Source: Mycobacterium sp. E787
GTDB lineage: Bacteria > Actinomycetota > Actinomycetes > Mycobacteriales > Mycobacteriaceae
DNA length: 64,000 nucleotides
Assembly (NCBI RefSeq): GCF_001668725.1
Contig: NZ_LZKL01000029.1
Span: 16,824-80,823 of the forward strand
Reading direction: 5' to 3'
A program made the position numbers and the translations under genes. Under the pieces are notes generated by a model. That model had not been told where the DNA came from and ran no database searches. It saw only the letters and a program-made list of their open reading frames with translations. Positions 26,528-39,597 of this stretch are shown here, in pieces. The first letter of the stretch is position 1, and every line of letters starts with the position of its first letter.

Positions 26528-27487
26528 ATGGCTCTCACAACCGGCGACGCACCCAAGACAGCCATCCTGCCGCTGGGGGCCAGGCTGTCGCGCACGACTA
26601 TCCGTCTCGCCATCGCGGCACTTCAGCACCGCTATGGGCTGGATGAGCAGGCGGCCTTCGAGGTATTGCGGGACGTCTCGCAGCGTCGCAACGCGAAGCT
26701 GCGCGCCGTCGCCTCCGAGTTGCTGTCGCCCGGAGGCGACGGGCGAACGCGGCCCACGGGCCCGCCCCCGCCGTTGCCATTCACGATCGGGGGCCGCGCG
26801 TGCTCGAACCGCAGCGAGGTGCTCGCGGAGTTGATGCACGCCGCGCTCACCCGCTGCGGCGCCGAGCGGGCGACCGTTCAGCTGCGCGATCCCCTGCACG
26901 GTGGGCTGCAGATCGAAGGCAAGCGGGGTTTCGGTCAGGAGTTCGTCGACGCCTTCAGCTACCTCGACGAACATGGAACGCCGTGTGGGCGCGCGTTCGT
27001 CGATGCCCGGCAAGTGGTGGTCGCCGACGTGGACAGCTCGCCGTTGTTCAGCGAATCCGCCCGGGAGATATTGCAGGCGAACGACGTCCGCTCATGCGTG
27101 TCCACCCCTATCGTCGACGGCGACGGGAAGGTCCTGGGCATCGTGTCGACCCATCAACGGCGCCGCGATGCCGTCCCGGACGAGGCCGACCTGCGGCATG
27201 TCCGGATGCTGGCCGGCCAGTGCGGTCGCTGGCTGCGGTGGTACGACGAGGCGGTGCTGCCTTTGATAGCGGACGAGGTCCATCGGGCCGCGGCCGCCAA
27301 AGCCAAGCGCGCCAGCGCCCGGCGGACCCCGGACCGGGTCGACCCGTCGGCCACCGTCGCCGCCGCGGCCCGACTGCTTTCGGACCGCTATGGCGTCGAA
27401 CCGAGTCACGCCGGCGACGTGCTCGCCTCGCTCGCGGCCCAGCGCGGCATCGCGCTCGAGGAGCTGGCCGCCCAATTGGTCGGTTAG
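26528..27487 (+). CDS. ANTAR-GAF-ANTAR-like signalling protein
   Basis: A 319-residue protein. Residues about 20-60 (TIRLAIAALQHRYGLDEQAAFEVLRDVSQRRNAKLRAVASELL) resemble an ANTAR RNA-binding domain. Residues about 85-245 form a GAF domain (LAELMHAALTRCGAERATVQL ... SCVSTPIVDGDGKVLGIVSTHQ). Residues about 270-318 (VAAAARLLSDRYGVEPSHAGDVLASLAAQRGIALEELAAQL) resemble a second ANTAR. ANTAR proteins usually carry one such domain and bind RNA hairpins to prevent termination. ATG 26528 has GGGGGA upstream. Ends 4 bp inside the convergent cutinase gene. Confidence 0.75.
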   Translation: MALTTGDAPKTAILPLGARLSRTTIRLAIAALQHRYGLDEQAAFEVLRDVSQRRNAKLRAVASELLSPGGDGRTRPTGPPPPLPFTIGGRACSNRSEVLAELMHAALTRCGAERATVQLRDPLHGGLQIEGKRGFGQEFVDAFSYLDEHGTPCGRAFVDARQVVVADVDSSPLFSESAREILQANDVRSCVSTPIVDGDGKVLGIVSTHQRRRDAVPDEADLRHVRMLAGQCGRWLRWYDEAVLPLIADEVHRAAAAKAKRASARRTPDRVDPSATVAAAARLLSDRYGVEPSHAGDVLASLAAQRGIALEELAAQLVG

Positions 27488-28149
27488 AGCTTGCCGGCGA
27501 CGAAGTCGGCGGCCTGGTTGGCCATGCCAGCATCGATGTAGGCGCCGGCGAGGTGCTGCGGCCAGTTCTCTTTCCAGGTGTTCGGGTCGGCCGGGTTGCA
27601 GATGGGATCCGCACCGTGGCACAACTCGATCGTCCGGTCGTTGTAGATCGGGTTGAAGTTGGTGATCGGACCCACCCACTGGCTTCCGTTGCCGAACAGC
27701 GCGACGGCGGCGATGTGCTGATCGATCCCCGGCGGCAGGGGGCTGTCGAATCCGAACGCGCTGATGGGCGCCGCGAGCACCACGTCGGTGACCGCCGCGC
27801 CGAGCGAGTACCCGCCCAGCACCAGGCGGGTGTTGGGACAGTCGTTGGCCATGCTCTGGATGTGGCGGCTCATGTCGTTGGCGCCGATGTCGATCTGCGT
27901 GTCGGCGGGGTAATTGACGGCGTAGACGCCGATGTTCTTCGACACCTTGGAGCGCAGCGAGCTGATGAACGCGTTGCCGAGCGCCCCTACACCCGGCGAT
28001 TCGTATCGGCCGCGGGCGAAGACGACCTGCACCGGGGGACAGCTCGCCGCGGCGGCGCGCGGCATCGTGGACGGCAGCGTTGTCAGCCCGGCTGCGATCA
28101 CTACCACCGCCAAGCCGGCATCAACCCATTTGCGGGCGGACACGCGCAC
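27484..28149 (-). CDS. Secreted cutinase-family esterase 1
   Basis: A 221-residue cutinase (alpha/beta hydrolase). Sec-type signal (WVDAGLAVVVIAAGLTTLPSTMPRAAAA), mature start SCPPVQVVFARG. Nucleophile Ser in VLGGYSLGAAV, catalytic Asp region CHGADPICNPADP and His in WPQHLAGAY. Cysteine pairs typical of cutinases are present. Mycobacterial cutinase-like proteins hydrolyse lipids or esters and some act as thioesterases or phospholipases. GTG 28149 is the first start of the signal. A second cutinase lies at 51554-52234. Confidence 0.93.
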   Translation of the reverse strand: MRVSARKWVDAGLAVVVIAAGLTTLPSTMPRAAAASCPPVQVVFARGRYESPGVGALGNAFISSLRSKVSKNIGVYAVNYPADTQIDIGANDMSRHIQSMANDCPNTRLVLGGYSLGAAVTDVVLAAPISAFGFDSPLPPGIDQHIAAVALFGNGSQWVGPITNFNPIYNDRTIELCHGADPICNPADPNTWKENWPQHLAGAYIDAGMANQAADFVAGKL

Positions 28150-28225
28150 AGCACGATGGTAAAGCGATCGCGACCGGGCCGCTCGCCATTGACCACCCCG
28201 AATGGCCGCTGAGGCCGACCGATAG

Positions 28226-29993
<1,768 letters not shown>

Positions 29994-30707
29994 TTTCCGT
30001 CGCAGGCTTTTTGGTGAAATACATGACGACGCTCTTTCCGACGAGCGGATTGAGCAGCGCCTCCGCCAGCTGGGTTACCTTGGGTCGCCGCATCAGATCC
30101 CACACCAGCAGCTTGTGGTACGCGGCCACCGCGGGATGCTCGGGATTCGACACGCCCACAGCACATTTCAGCCACCAGAACGGGGAGTGCAGCGCGTGCG
30201 CGTGATGGGCGTGCATCAGTTCCATTCCGCCGCCGGCGATCCTGTCGCGCAGCTCGCTCGCCCGGTAGATCCGCACGTGGCCGCCCTCGTTGGCATGGTA
30301 TTCGTCGGACAGCAGCCAGCACACCCGCTCGGGAAGCCAGCGCGGGACGCTGACCGCGAGCGTGCCACCGACTTTGAGCACCCTGACCAGTTCGGCGACG
30401 GCGACGCGGTCCTGCGGGATGTGTTCGAGGATTTCGGAGGCGATGACGCAGTCGAACGTCTCGTCGGGGTAGGGCAGGCTCAGCGCATCGCCGAGGACGA
30501 CCTTCGCCGACGCCGTCGCGGGCGCCTCTCCGGCCTCGGCCATCGCGCGCAGAATGGTGTCGACGGAACGCAATTCGGACGCGTCGCGGTCGAAGGCGAC
30601 CACGTCGGCGCCGCGCCGGTAGGCCTCGAAGGCGTGCCGGCCCGCCCCGCAGCCGACGTCGATCATCGTGGTGCCCGGCCCGATGCCGAGCCGGTCGAAG
30701 TTGACCG

Positions 30708-31937
30708 TCAGCATCGCCCGATCGCCCGCTCGTAGACCCGCACGGTCTGGGCGGCCACCGCCTCCCAGCTGAACACGCTGACCGCGCGGTCGCGGCCCGC
30801 CCTGCCCATGGTGCGGCGCTTTTCCGGCGAGTCGAGCAGCTCGCCCAGCGCGCTGGTCAGCGCGTCGACGTCGGCCGGCGGCACCAGCTCGGCGCAGGCG
30901 CCGTCGGTGCCCAGCACCTCGGGCAGGGCGCCGACCCGGCTGGCCACGATCGGTGTCCCGCTCGCCATGGCTTCCACCGCCGGCAGCGAAAACCCTTCGT
31001 AGAGAGAGGGAATGCAGGCGACCTCGGCCGAGGCGAACAGGGCGGCGAGCGCCTCGTCGGAGAGTCCGCTGGTGATGTGGACGATATCCGAGATGCCGAG
31101 TTCGGCGATGAGTTTGTGGGTGGGGCCGTTGGGTTCGACCTTGGCCACCAGCCGAAGCTCGAGGTCTCGGCGCGTGCGAAGCTTGGCCACCGCGTGCAGC
31201 AGCGTGCGGACGCCCTTGAGCGGGGTGTCGGCGCTGGCGATCGCGATGACCCGGCCGGGTTGGCGGGGCTGCGAACCCGGTTGGAAAAGTTCGGTGTTCA
31301 CCCCCAACGGCACCACGTGGAGTTGCTCGGGGGAGACGCCGAAGTCCGCGACGATGTCGGCGGCCGACGACGACGAGACCGTCAACAGGTCCGGGATCCG
31401 GCGCGCCACCTGCTCCTGCATCTTGGAAAACCCATACCAGCGGTGCACCAAGGGTTTACGCCACCACCGCGCGGCCGCCACGTCGAGCACCCGGTCCCGG
31501 GTGATGGGATGGTGCACGGTGGCCACCACCGGAAGGCCCGCGTCGGCGATCGCCAGCAGACCGGTTCCCAGGCTCTGGTTGTCGTGCACCAGGTCGAAAT
31601 CGCTTGCCCGTTCGGCCAGCAGCCGGGCGACGCGCATGGTGAAGGTGCGCGGTTCGGGGAAGCCCGCTGTCCACACCGTCAGGAGTTCCAGCAGGTCGAT
31701 CGAGTCGCGGATCTCGCTGGGGCGCGGCACCCGGAACGGGTCGGGCTCGCGGTAGAGATCCAGGCTGGGCACCTTGGTCAACCGCACCCGCGGATCGAGC
31801 AGCTCCGGATAGGGCTGGCCGGAGAAGACCTCGACGTCGTGGCCGAGCTCGACCAGGCCACGGCTGAGATGGCGCACGTAGACGCCCTGTCCGCCGCAAT
31901 GGTCCTTACTGCGATAGGACAGCAGGGCAATTCGCAT
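30708..31937 (-). CDS. GT4-family glycosyltransferase
   Basis: A 409-residue GT-B glycosyltransferase. The N-terminal Rossmann domain starts MRIALLSYRSKDHCGGQGVYV, the acceptor side, with VRHLSRGLVELGHDVEVFSG. The C-terminal donor domain has VVPLGVNTELF, KGVRTLLHA, IPSLYEGFSLPAVEAMASGTPIVAS (E-x7-E motif) and the FSW(E)AVAAQT end. It is the first gene of a three-gene operon, with promoter and operator-like palindrome at 32027-32071. ATG 31937 was preferred to TTG 31943. Sugar and acceptor unknown. Confidence 0.9.
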   Translation of the reverse strand: MRIALLSYRSKDHCGGQGVYVRHLSRGLVELGHDVEVFSGQPYPELLDPRVRLTKVPSLDLYREPDPFRVPRPSEIRDSIDLLELLTVWTAGFPEPRTFTMRVARLLAERASDFDLVHDNQSLGTGLLAIADAGLPVVATVHHPITRDRVLDVAAARWWRKPLVHRWYGFSKMQEQVARRIPDLLTVSSSSAADIVADFGVSPEQLHVVPLGVNTELFQPGSQPRQPGRVIAIASADTPLKGVRTLLHAVAKLRTRRDLELRLVAKVEPNGPTHKLIAELGISDIVHITSGLSDEALAALFASAEVACIPSLYEGFSLPAVEAMASGTPIVASRVGALPEVLGTDGACAELVPPADVDALTSALGELLDSPEKRRTMGRAGRDRAVSVFSWEAVAAQTVRVYERAIGRC

Positions 31938-32026
31938 ACTCAACTCTTATCCGCCGACGAAAGAACGCGGGCGACCGCCCCCCAATCCATCGCTCTCAAC
32001 GGACTCCCGAACCCCGCGACAGCAAA

Positions 32027-32071
32027 CTGGACATGTGTCCAGACTATAGTTCGCCGACCTAAATGACGCAA
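32027..32071 (-). promoter_or_regulatory. Promoter and palindrome for the glycosyltransferase operon
   Basis: On the minus strand, TTGCGT (32066-32071) and TATAGT (32043-32048) are separated by 17 bp, a good SigA-type pair. The palindrome CTGGACATGTGTCCAG (32027-32042, arms of 7 bp, 2-bp centre) begins immediately downstream of the -10 and would cover the transcription start, the position of a repressor operator. The 5' leader to ATG 31937 would be about 100 bases. Confidence 0.6.
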
Positions 32072-32092
32072 CGAGCCCGGACGGCCCCACAA

Positions 32093-33727
32093 CTAGCCCT
32101 GATGTGGGGCGACGGCGGACGCATCGCTGTCCCGATGGGCAGCTCTTCGACGGCCCCGCTCCACGGACCGCAGCAGGTTGTCGATGTCGGCGGCGAGGTC
32201 GTCGCCGGTGATCGCGACAGCGTGTCGAGTCGCCAGGCCCTTGATCGGTTCGGGCAACAGCGCCGCGGCCGGGACGTCGGCGCCGTCGAGGAGCACCGGG
32301 ATCACCACGGCTTCCCGGCGTTGCAGGCCCGCCTCGACCTCCCGGCGCACCCAGTCGTTCGGATCGTCGACGCGCCGGGCGCCGGCGCCGGGCTCGAGCC
32401 AGTGCGGTCCGATCAGCACGAGCATGACGCTGCAGCCCCTGATCGCACTGGCGATCTGGTCGGGGAAGGTTTCGCCGTATTCGATCGACGACGTGTCCAT
32501 GAACACGCTGGTGTCTCCATAGCGTCGCGCGAGCTCTCGCCGGATGTCCCGCGCCTGCCAGGTGTTCTGGCCGCGCCGGTAGCTGATGAAGAAGGCGGGG
32601 GGGTTCTGCGGCGGCAGGAGGTCCCCGAGCGCCAGTTCGAGTGCCTTCCGCTGCCGCCGCTCCATATATGCGTCGGCGGCGACCATGCCCGCCGTGGCGG
32701 CCAGCAGACCGACGATGGGGTAGACGACCGTGACGATCCAGCCCGCGTTGAACGCGAGCTGCGCCCCGAACACGAAGGCGACCAGCAGGACAACCGATCC
32801 CGCCAGCGTGTACAGGCTCGGTTTGCGAGCGCCGAGCGCCGCGGGGATCAGGATGAGGGCGAGGACGAGCGCGACGTCCGCCGGCGTCCCCGCCGACTTG
32901 AGCGGGAAGCCGGCGAGGACGGTCCACAGCGCGTTGGCGTGGACCTCGACCCCCGGCATCGGAATCGGAGAGACCGAAGTGACGAACACATCCTCGCCGA
33001 CCGGAAGGGTGACACCGATCAGCACCGCCTTGCCGGTGAACGCGGTCCGCGGGATCGTGCCTGCCAAGACGTCGGAGAACGAGTAGTGCGGGAACGTGCC
33101 CGGGGGCCCGCGAAAGTCGATCCAGGCCTCGCCGCCGGGGAAGTCGCCCGGGTTCACCGCCTGTCGGCGATACATCTCGGCGGTGCGCACGGCGAACGTT
33201 TGCAGCCGCTCCTGCGCGTACCCCATCCGGCGCAGCACACCGCCGGGGTCCTTGTCGATCGCCACGCTCGCGGCCACCGCTCCCGGCGCGTCGGCCACAT
33301 CTGCCGGCACCTTGATCGGCCCCTGGGACCCCACGAGGGTGCCCAGGACGACGGGTCCGTCGCGGGAGATGGCGTCCAGCAGGGTCTTATCGTCCGAGGG
33401 ATCGGACCGCCCGAAGAACTGCGTGTCGATGCCGATGACGCGTGGCGACGCCGCGCGCACACGATCGAGCACCTCGGCATAAGCCGAACGTGGCAGCGGT
33501 GGCCGGGTGCCCATCGCCTGCAGCGTGGTCTGATCGATGCCCACGATCACGATGTCGTTACCGGGCGATCTTGTTCCCCGCCATGCGAATCGCTCGTCGA
33601 CGCTCTGCCGCTCGACATTGTCCAAAACCCCCGCCGCATAGAGAACCAGCACCAGGACCGCGTCGACGGTCGCGACCGCTCCGACGAGCATGCCGCGGCG
33701 GGTGGGGCGGAACCTGGACTGCTTCAC
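32093..33727 (-). CDS. CHASE2-TIR membrane receptor
   Basis: A 544-residue fusion. TM helix 1 (about 12-32) is followed by an extracytoplasmic CHASE2 sensor domain (about 40-270; DERFAWRG, VGIDQTTLQAMGTRP, RVIGIDTQFFG, KAVLIGVTLPVGEDVFVTSVSP, MPGVEVHANALWTV), three TM helices (about 283-350), a short linker, and a cytoplasmic TIR domain (about 378-520; FFISYRRGQNTWQARDI, VFMDTSSIEYGETF, CSVMLVLIGPHWL, DWVRREVEAGL, VVIPVLL). CHASE2 normally feeds kinases or cyclases; here the output is TIR, which in bacteria often hydrolyses NAD or acts in protein binding. GTG 33727 lies 4 bp from the lipoprotein gene stop, so they are one operon. The ligand is unknown. Confidence 0.88.
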   Translation of the reverse strand: MKQSRFRPTRRGMLVGAVATVDAVLVLVLYAAGVLDNVERQSVDERFAWRGTRSPGNDIVIVGIDQTTLQAMGTRPPLPRSAYAEVLDRVRAASPRVIGIDTQFFGRSDPSDDKTLLDAISRDGPVVLGTLVGSQGPIKVPADVADAPGAVAASVAIDKDPGGVLRRMGYAQERLQTFAVRTAEMYRRQAVNPGDFPGGEAWIDFRGPPGTFPHYSFSDVLAGTIPRTAFTGKAVLIGVTLPVGEDVFVTSVSPIPMPGVEVHANALWTVLAGFPLKSAGTPADVALVLALILIPAALGARKPSLYTLAGSVVLLVAFVFGAQLAFNAGWIVTVVYPIVGLLAATAGMVAADAYMERRQRKALELALGDLLPPQNPPAFFISYRRGQNTWQARDIRRELARRYGDTSVFMDTSSIEYGETFPDQIASAIRGCSVMLVLIGPHWLEPGAGARRVDDPNDWVRREVEAGLQRREAVVIPVLLDGADVPAAALLPEPIKGLATRHAVAITGDDLAADIDNLLRSVERGRRRAAHRDSDASAVAPHQG

Positions 33728-33731
33728 GTCG

Positions 33732-34328
33732 TCACGCGGCGACCACCGTCAGACCCCTGACGTCGACCGGCGTGATTCCGCCGACCCACGGCCCACCCGC
33801 AGCGGAGGGATCCCAGTGGGCGGTCCCCGGCGATTGGCCGCTGTCGGCGGTCACTTCGAGTGTGGTCGGGCCATGGGAGCGGAGATAGGCGACCGACGGT
33901 GCCGGCAGCAATACACCGAGCGTCGACGTCGCGCCCGCGTTCACCAGAAGGTCCGATCGGCCGCGACTGCCGTCGTTGATCGAGTTCAGGTCAACGATAA
34001 GCGCACCCCTGCACTGCACCGGCAGATTGCATGTCAAGGTCACGGGTACGTGGCCATCCGCGTCGAGGGTGACGGTTCCGCGGGCCACAATCGTGACTGC
34101 CGGCCGACTGGTGCCCCCGGTGCCACCGATTCCGCCGGCGCTCTGGCAATACGTTCCGCACGCGAGGCGAACCTCCGCGCCGGCACTCGCCGGCTGAGCC
34201 GGGCTCGAGGAAGCGGGCCCCTGGCCCGCACTGTTAACACCACACGACGCCAGACATCCGGCGGTCACCAGACCAACCGACGCCGCCGTGATCCATCCAA
34301 TGGCCGGCCGGCGCGAACTCAGGGCCAT
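33732..34328 (-). CDS. Secreted lipoprotein, partner of the CHASE2-TIR receptor
   Basis: A 198-residue putative lipoprotein. The signal has a lipobox ending LVTAGC, followed by LASCGVNSAGQG and a Ser/Pro/Ala-rich linker. The mature part is a beta-rich domain (RPAVTIVARGTVTLD, PVTLTCNLPVQCRGALIVDLNSIND, STLGVLLPAPSVAYLRS). Cys pairs in ACGTYCQS and LTCNLPVQCRG may form disulfides. It lies 4 bp upstream of the CHASE2-TIR gene, strongly suggesting functional coupling, for example ligand presentation to CHASE2. That role is inference. Confidence 0.75.
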   Translation of the reverse strand: MALSSRRPAIGWITAASVGLVTAGCLASCGVNSAGQGPASSSPAQPASAGAEVRLACGTYCQSAGGIGGTGGTSRPAVTIVARGTVTLDADGHVPVTLTCNLPVQCRGALIVDLNSINDGSRGRSDLLVNAGATSTLGVLLPAPSVAYLRSHGPTTLEVTADSGQSPGTAHWDPSAAGGPWVGGITPVDVRGLTVVAA

Positions 34329-34576
34329 GAATCACCCTCCACTGGGGGAGCTACCCAACGCGATCGTACCGAGTAAACCCACAGGTGAGTGTGTCCGATT
34401 CTCGGTCAGCTCCGGCCTAGGCGAGCCGGCTGGTTGCACCCTTCGCCTCGCCCTCGCGTGCCGCCAGATCTTGGTGTGGGGGCGCGGGCACCGCGGCGAC
34501 CGGGACCACTTCGACGCCGAAAGCCGCGCAATTCATCCAGGCCGAGCACCGAATCTGACTTTGTTACCATCGCGCC

Positions 34577-35338
34577 GTGCGATCGGTCTCACGGCGCGAC
34601 GTCCTCAAATTCGCCGCACCGGTTCTCCTGGGCCTGGGCGCGGCGGCCGCGCCGGACGACGTGGCGCGGGCCGCCGACGTGCGGCTGATCGATTTCGCCG
34701 AGAAAAGGATCGCGCCGGACGAGATCAAGGCGGCGGGCTACGGCGGCGTGGTCAACTACGTGTCCGAGTCGCGGCCCGGCGCGAACTTCGAGGCCAAGCC
34801 CATCACCCGCCAGTACGCGGACGCGCTGCGGGCGGCGGGCCTTCAGATCGTCAGCAACTTCCAGTACGGCAAACCGGGCTGGCCCGACCCGTCGGATTTC
34901 ACCCGCGGGTACGACGGCGGCGTGGCCGATGCGCACACCGCCCTGCAATTGCACAACGCGGCAGGGGGGACGGCCTCGGCCCCGATCTTCTTCAGCGTCG
35001 ACGACAACATCGACGAGAACACGTGGAACGGCCCTGCGGTGCAGTGGTTTCGGGGCATCAACTCGGTGCTGGGCGTGGGCCGCACCGGCGTCTATGGGCA
35101 TGCCCGCGCCTGCGGGTGGGCGATCCGCGACGGTGTGATAGGGAACTCCAGCACGCCGGGGCACCGGTGGGCGTGGCAAACCAGGTCGTGGTCGAACGGG
35201 GAGCGCGAACCGGCGGCGGTGCTCTATCAGGCCGTGGTCAACAGCCCGTCCAACCCGAGTCCGCTGCTGGGCGGGATCAACGTGGACATCGACGACGTGC
35301 TCGCGCCCGACTACGGCCAGTGGGACTTCCCGCGCTGA
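34577..35338 (+). CDS. Tat-exported DUF1906 (glycoside-hydrolase-like) protein
   Basis: A 253-residue DUF1906 protein with a twin-arginine signal (VSRRDVLKFAAPVLLG), similar to M. tuberculosis Rv2525c, which is Tat-exported. The domain shows LIDFAEKRI, GGVVNYVSESRPG, QIVSNFQYG, FFSVDDNIDENTW and NVDIDDVLAPDYGQWDF. Such TIM-barrel-like domains resemble glycoside hydrolases, with acidic residues in FSVDDN and VDIDD at the putative active site. GTG 34577 is the start of the Tat signal. A role in peptidoglycan or wall remodelling is inferred from Rv2525c literature. Confidence 0.9.
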   Translation: MRSVSRRDVLKFAAPVLLGLGAAAAPDDVARAADVRLIDFAEKRIAPDEIKAAGYGGVVNYVSESRPGANFEAKPITRQYADALRAAGLQIVSNFQYGKPGWPDPSDFTRGYDGGVADAHTALQLHNAAGGTASAPIFFSVDDNIDENTWNGPAVQWFRGINSVLGVGRTGVYGHARACGWAIRDGVIGNSSTPGHRWAWQTRSWSNGEREPAAVLYQAVVNSPSNPSPLLGGINVDIDDVLAPDYGQWDFPR

Positions 35339-35418
35339 ACCCAGACATAAGCGTCTGCGACCGCCGGCGGCGCGTCGTGTGCGTCGTTTACGTGTCGCGG
35401 GAACGACCTCTTGACGCA

Positions 35419-35453
35419 CGACGCCCCGCGAACCAGCGGCCCGCGGGGCGTCG
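35419..35453. terminator. Hairpin between DUF1906 and katG genes
   Basis: Perfect 12-bp stem CGACGCCCCGCG / CGCGGGGCGTCG with an 11-nt loop, between the convergent DUF1906 and katG genes. It is placed just downstream of both stops and could block read-through of the two strands. Confidence 0.7.
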
Positions 35454-35467
35454 CGTCTATCCGGGCG

Positions 35468-37687
<2,220 letters not shown>

Positions 37688-37699
37688 TCACCGGAGTGA

Positions 37700-38140
37700 T
37701 CAAGAATCTGCTGTCGAGCAAGCGGGGCACATGCCCCAGTAGATGACTTCGGCCTCGTCGAGGACGAAACCCTCCAAAGCGTGGTTGTCGTCCGAGGGTG
37801 TCAGGCACGGCGCCTCACCGACCGCACAGTCCACGTCGGCGATGACCCCGCAGGAGCGGCACACGACGTGGTGGTGGTTGTCGCCGACTCGCGCCTCGTA
37901 GCGGGCGACCATCCCCAGCGGCTGGATCCGGCGAACCAGGCCCGCGGCCGTCAGGGCGCTGAGCACGTCGTAGACCGCCTGGCGCGACACGTCGGGCAGA
38001 TCGTCGCGCACCGCGGTGAAGATCGTGTCGGTGTCGGCATGCGGGTTGGCGTGCACGACCTCGAGCACGGCGAGCCTCGGCCGGGTCACCCGCAGGTCGG
38101 CCATCCGCAGCCGGTCCGCGTTACTCGCCGATGAGGACAC
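37700..38140 (-). CDS. furA: FurA, redox/metal-sensing repressor of katG
   Basis: A 146-residue Fur-family repressor. DNA-binding part has ADLRVTRPRLAVLEVVH and DVSRQAVYDVLSALTAAGLV; metal sites are GDNHHHVVCRSCG and the C-terminal MCPACS. Like M. tuberculosis FurA it is immediately upstream of katG and represses it. GTG 38140 (VSSSASNADRL) was preferred to ATG 38149, because a promoter with TTGACT (38171-38176) and TGATAT (38148-38153) places the transcription start at 38140, giving a leaderless mRNA as known for M. tuberculosis furA. Confidence 0.95.
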   Translation of the reverse strand: MSSSASNADRLRMADLRVTRPRLAVLEVVHANPHADTDTIFTAVRDDLPDVSRQAVYDVLSALTAAGLVRRIQPLGMVARYEARVGDNHHHVVCRSCGVIADVDCAVGEAPCLTPSDDNHALEGFVLDEAEVIYWGMCPACSTADS

Positions 38141-38176
38141 GTGGTCCATATCACTCTCTAATTTTGAATCAGTCAA
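38141..38176 (-). promoter_or_regulatory. furA-katG promoter with AT-rich FurA site
   Basis: On the minus strand TTGACT and TGATAT are separated by 17 bp, with 7 bp from the -10 to the GTG start. The spacer is AT-rich (GATTCAAAATTAGAGAG), in the place of the FurA-binding sequence of M. tuberculosis. Regulator binding is by analogy. Confidence 0.75.
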
Positions 38177-38281
38177 GACTTTACAAAAGGAGTGTCGCCG
38201 AATAGCCGGTGAACGTTGGCCGCCAACACGCCCAGCGGTGGGCGACGGGCGTTGTGCCCGAGCGCAATTCGACAGCCGGGT

Positions 38282-39541
38282 CTAGGAGGCCGGCTGCAGG
38301 GCGCTGCCCTTGCGCCACTGGTCCCAGTTCAGCGTCCAGTCGCCATTTTGCGCAAGCGTCAACGGCGGTCCGCCGCTGTTGCGGACCTCGACCACGTCAC
38401 CCGGCACCGAGAAGTCGTAGAACCACTTCGCGTTGTCGGCGTTGAGGTTCAGGCACCCGTGGGAGGTGTCCCGATGGCCCTGCGCCCACACCGTCGCATC
38501 GAGCTCGTGCAGGTAGATGCCGTCGGTGCTGATCTTGGTGGCCCAGTTGATGGTCTCGCGATACCCGAGGCGCGAATTCTTGGGCAACCCGAACGTCGAG
38601 GAGTCCATCACCACCGGGTTGCCCTTGTCGAGCACGGTGTAGACGCCCGGCGGGGTCCACAACGAGATGGTGTGGCCGGCGACGTCTTCGGTGCCGCCCA
38701 TCCCCATCGAGGTCGGCATGGTGCGCACCAGCGCCCCGTTGTTGAAGACGCTGACCTGGTGGGTGGCGTCGTCGGCGATCGATACGTGCGCGTCGCCGAT
38801 CCGGAACGACACCCGCGTGTCGTCCTGCCCGAACAGGCCGTCGCCCAACGCGATTCCGTAGATCTTGGCCTCGGCGGTGACGGTGGTTCCCGGGGCGTAG
38901 TAGTGCTCGGGGCGCCAGTGCGCGTTCTGGCCGTCGACCCAGAACCACGAGCCGGACACCGGCGGGTTGGTCGTCACCTTCAGCTGACGCTCCGCGGCGG
39001 CCCGGTCGGCGATCTGCTCGTCGAAGTGCGCGACGACCACGGTTCCGACGCCGTAGGTGCCGCCGTCGTGCAGCGAAGCCTCGGACGTGGTGGTGAACGA
39101 GACCTTCGTCTGGTTGGACGGCTTCAGCGTGGAGAACGTCGAAACCTGCGTGGCCGCAGCGCCGTTGGGTCCGCGGCCGTTGACCGTCAGCGTGTAGGTG
39201 CGCCCGTACCCGAGCGGAACGGTCGGCTTCCAGACGGTGTTGTCGGGCGTCATCACGCCCTGGACCGATTTGCCGCTCTCGTTGACCATGCTGACGTCGG
39301 TCAGCGTCCCGCCGTCGACTTTCACCATGACCGGTGCGAGCGGGTCGACGTCGTGTGCGCCGGTGCCCGGCGTGATCGTTATCTGGGCGGCGGCAGGCGC
39401 TTTCGATGCGGCACCGTGGCGCGAGCACGATGCCACCAGGGTCGGGCCGACCACGCCGAGGACCACAAGCAACGCCGACAAGAACCGGCGGGGCCATGGA
39501 GCCCAACCCCTGTTTGCGTCGCTTGCGGGCATGAGCATCAT
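38282..39541 (-). CDS. L,D-transpeptidase lipoprotein
   Basis: A 419-residue lipoprotein with a lipobox (GPTLVASC). Two Ig-like N-terminal domains (about 50-250) precede a YkuD catalytic domain (about 265-395) with the active-site Cys in GHRDTSHGCLNLN. The family makes 3-3 peptidoglycan cross-links. Its architecture and length match the LdtB/LdtMt2 type (Rv2518c), although the Ig domains are divergent, so the specific paralogue is not fixed. ATG 39541 was preferred; ATG 39532 and 39538 are possible. It ends with a Trp/Gln-rich tail (WTLNWDQWRKG). Confidence 0.9.
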   Translation of the reverse strand: MMLMPASDANRGWAPWPRRFLSALLVVLGVVGPTLVASCSRHGAASKAPAAAQITITPGTGAHDVDPLAPVMVKVDGGTLTDVSMVNESGKSVQGVMTPDNTVWKPTVPLGYGRTYTLTVNGRGPNGAAATQVSTFSTLKPSNQTKVSFTTTSEASLHDGGTYGVGTVVVAHFDEQIADRAAAERQLKVTTNPPVSGSWFWVDGQNAHWRPEHYYAPGTTVTAEAKIYGIALGDGLFGQDDTRVSFRIGDAHVSIADDATHQVSVFNNGALVRTMPTSMGMGGTEDVAGHTISLWTPPGVYTVLDKGNPVVMDSSTFGLPKNSRLGYRETINWATKISTDGIYLHELDATVWAQGHRDTSHGCLNLNADNAKWFYDFSVPGDVVEVRNSGGPPLTLAQNGDWTLNWDQWRKGSALQPAS

Positions 39542-39597
39542 GTAGCCCACGGCGTTCGCGGCGAAACGTCAGGCCGCCCGCGGGGGATCATGGCGTC

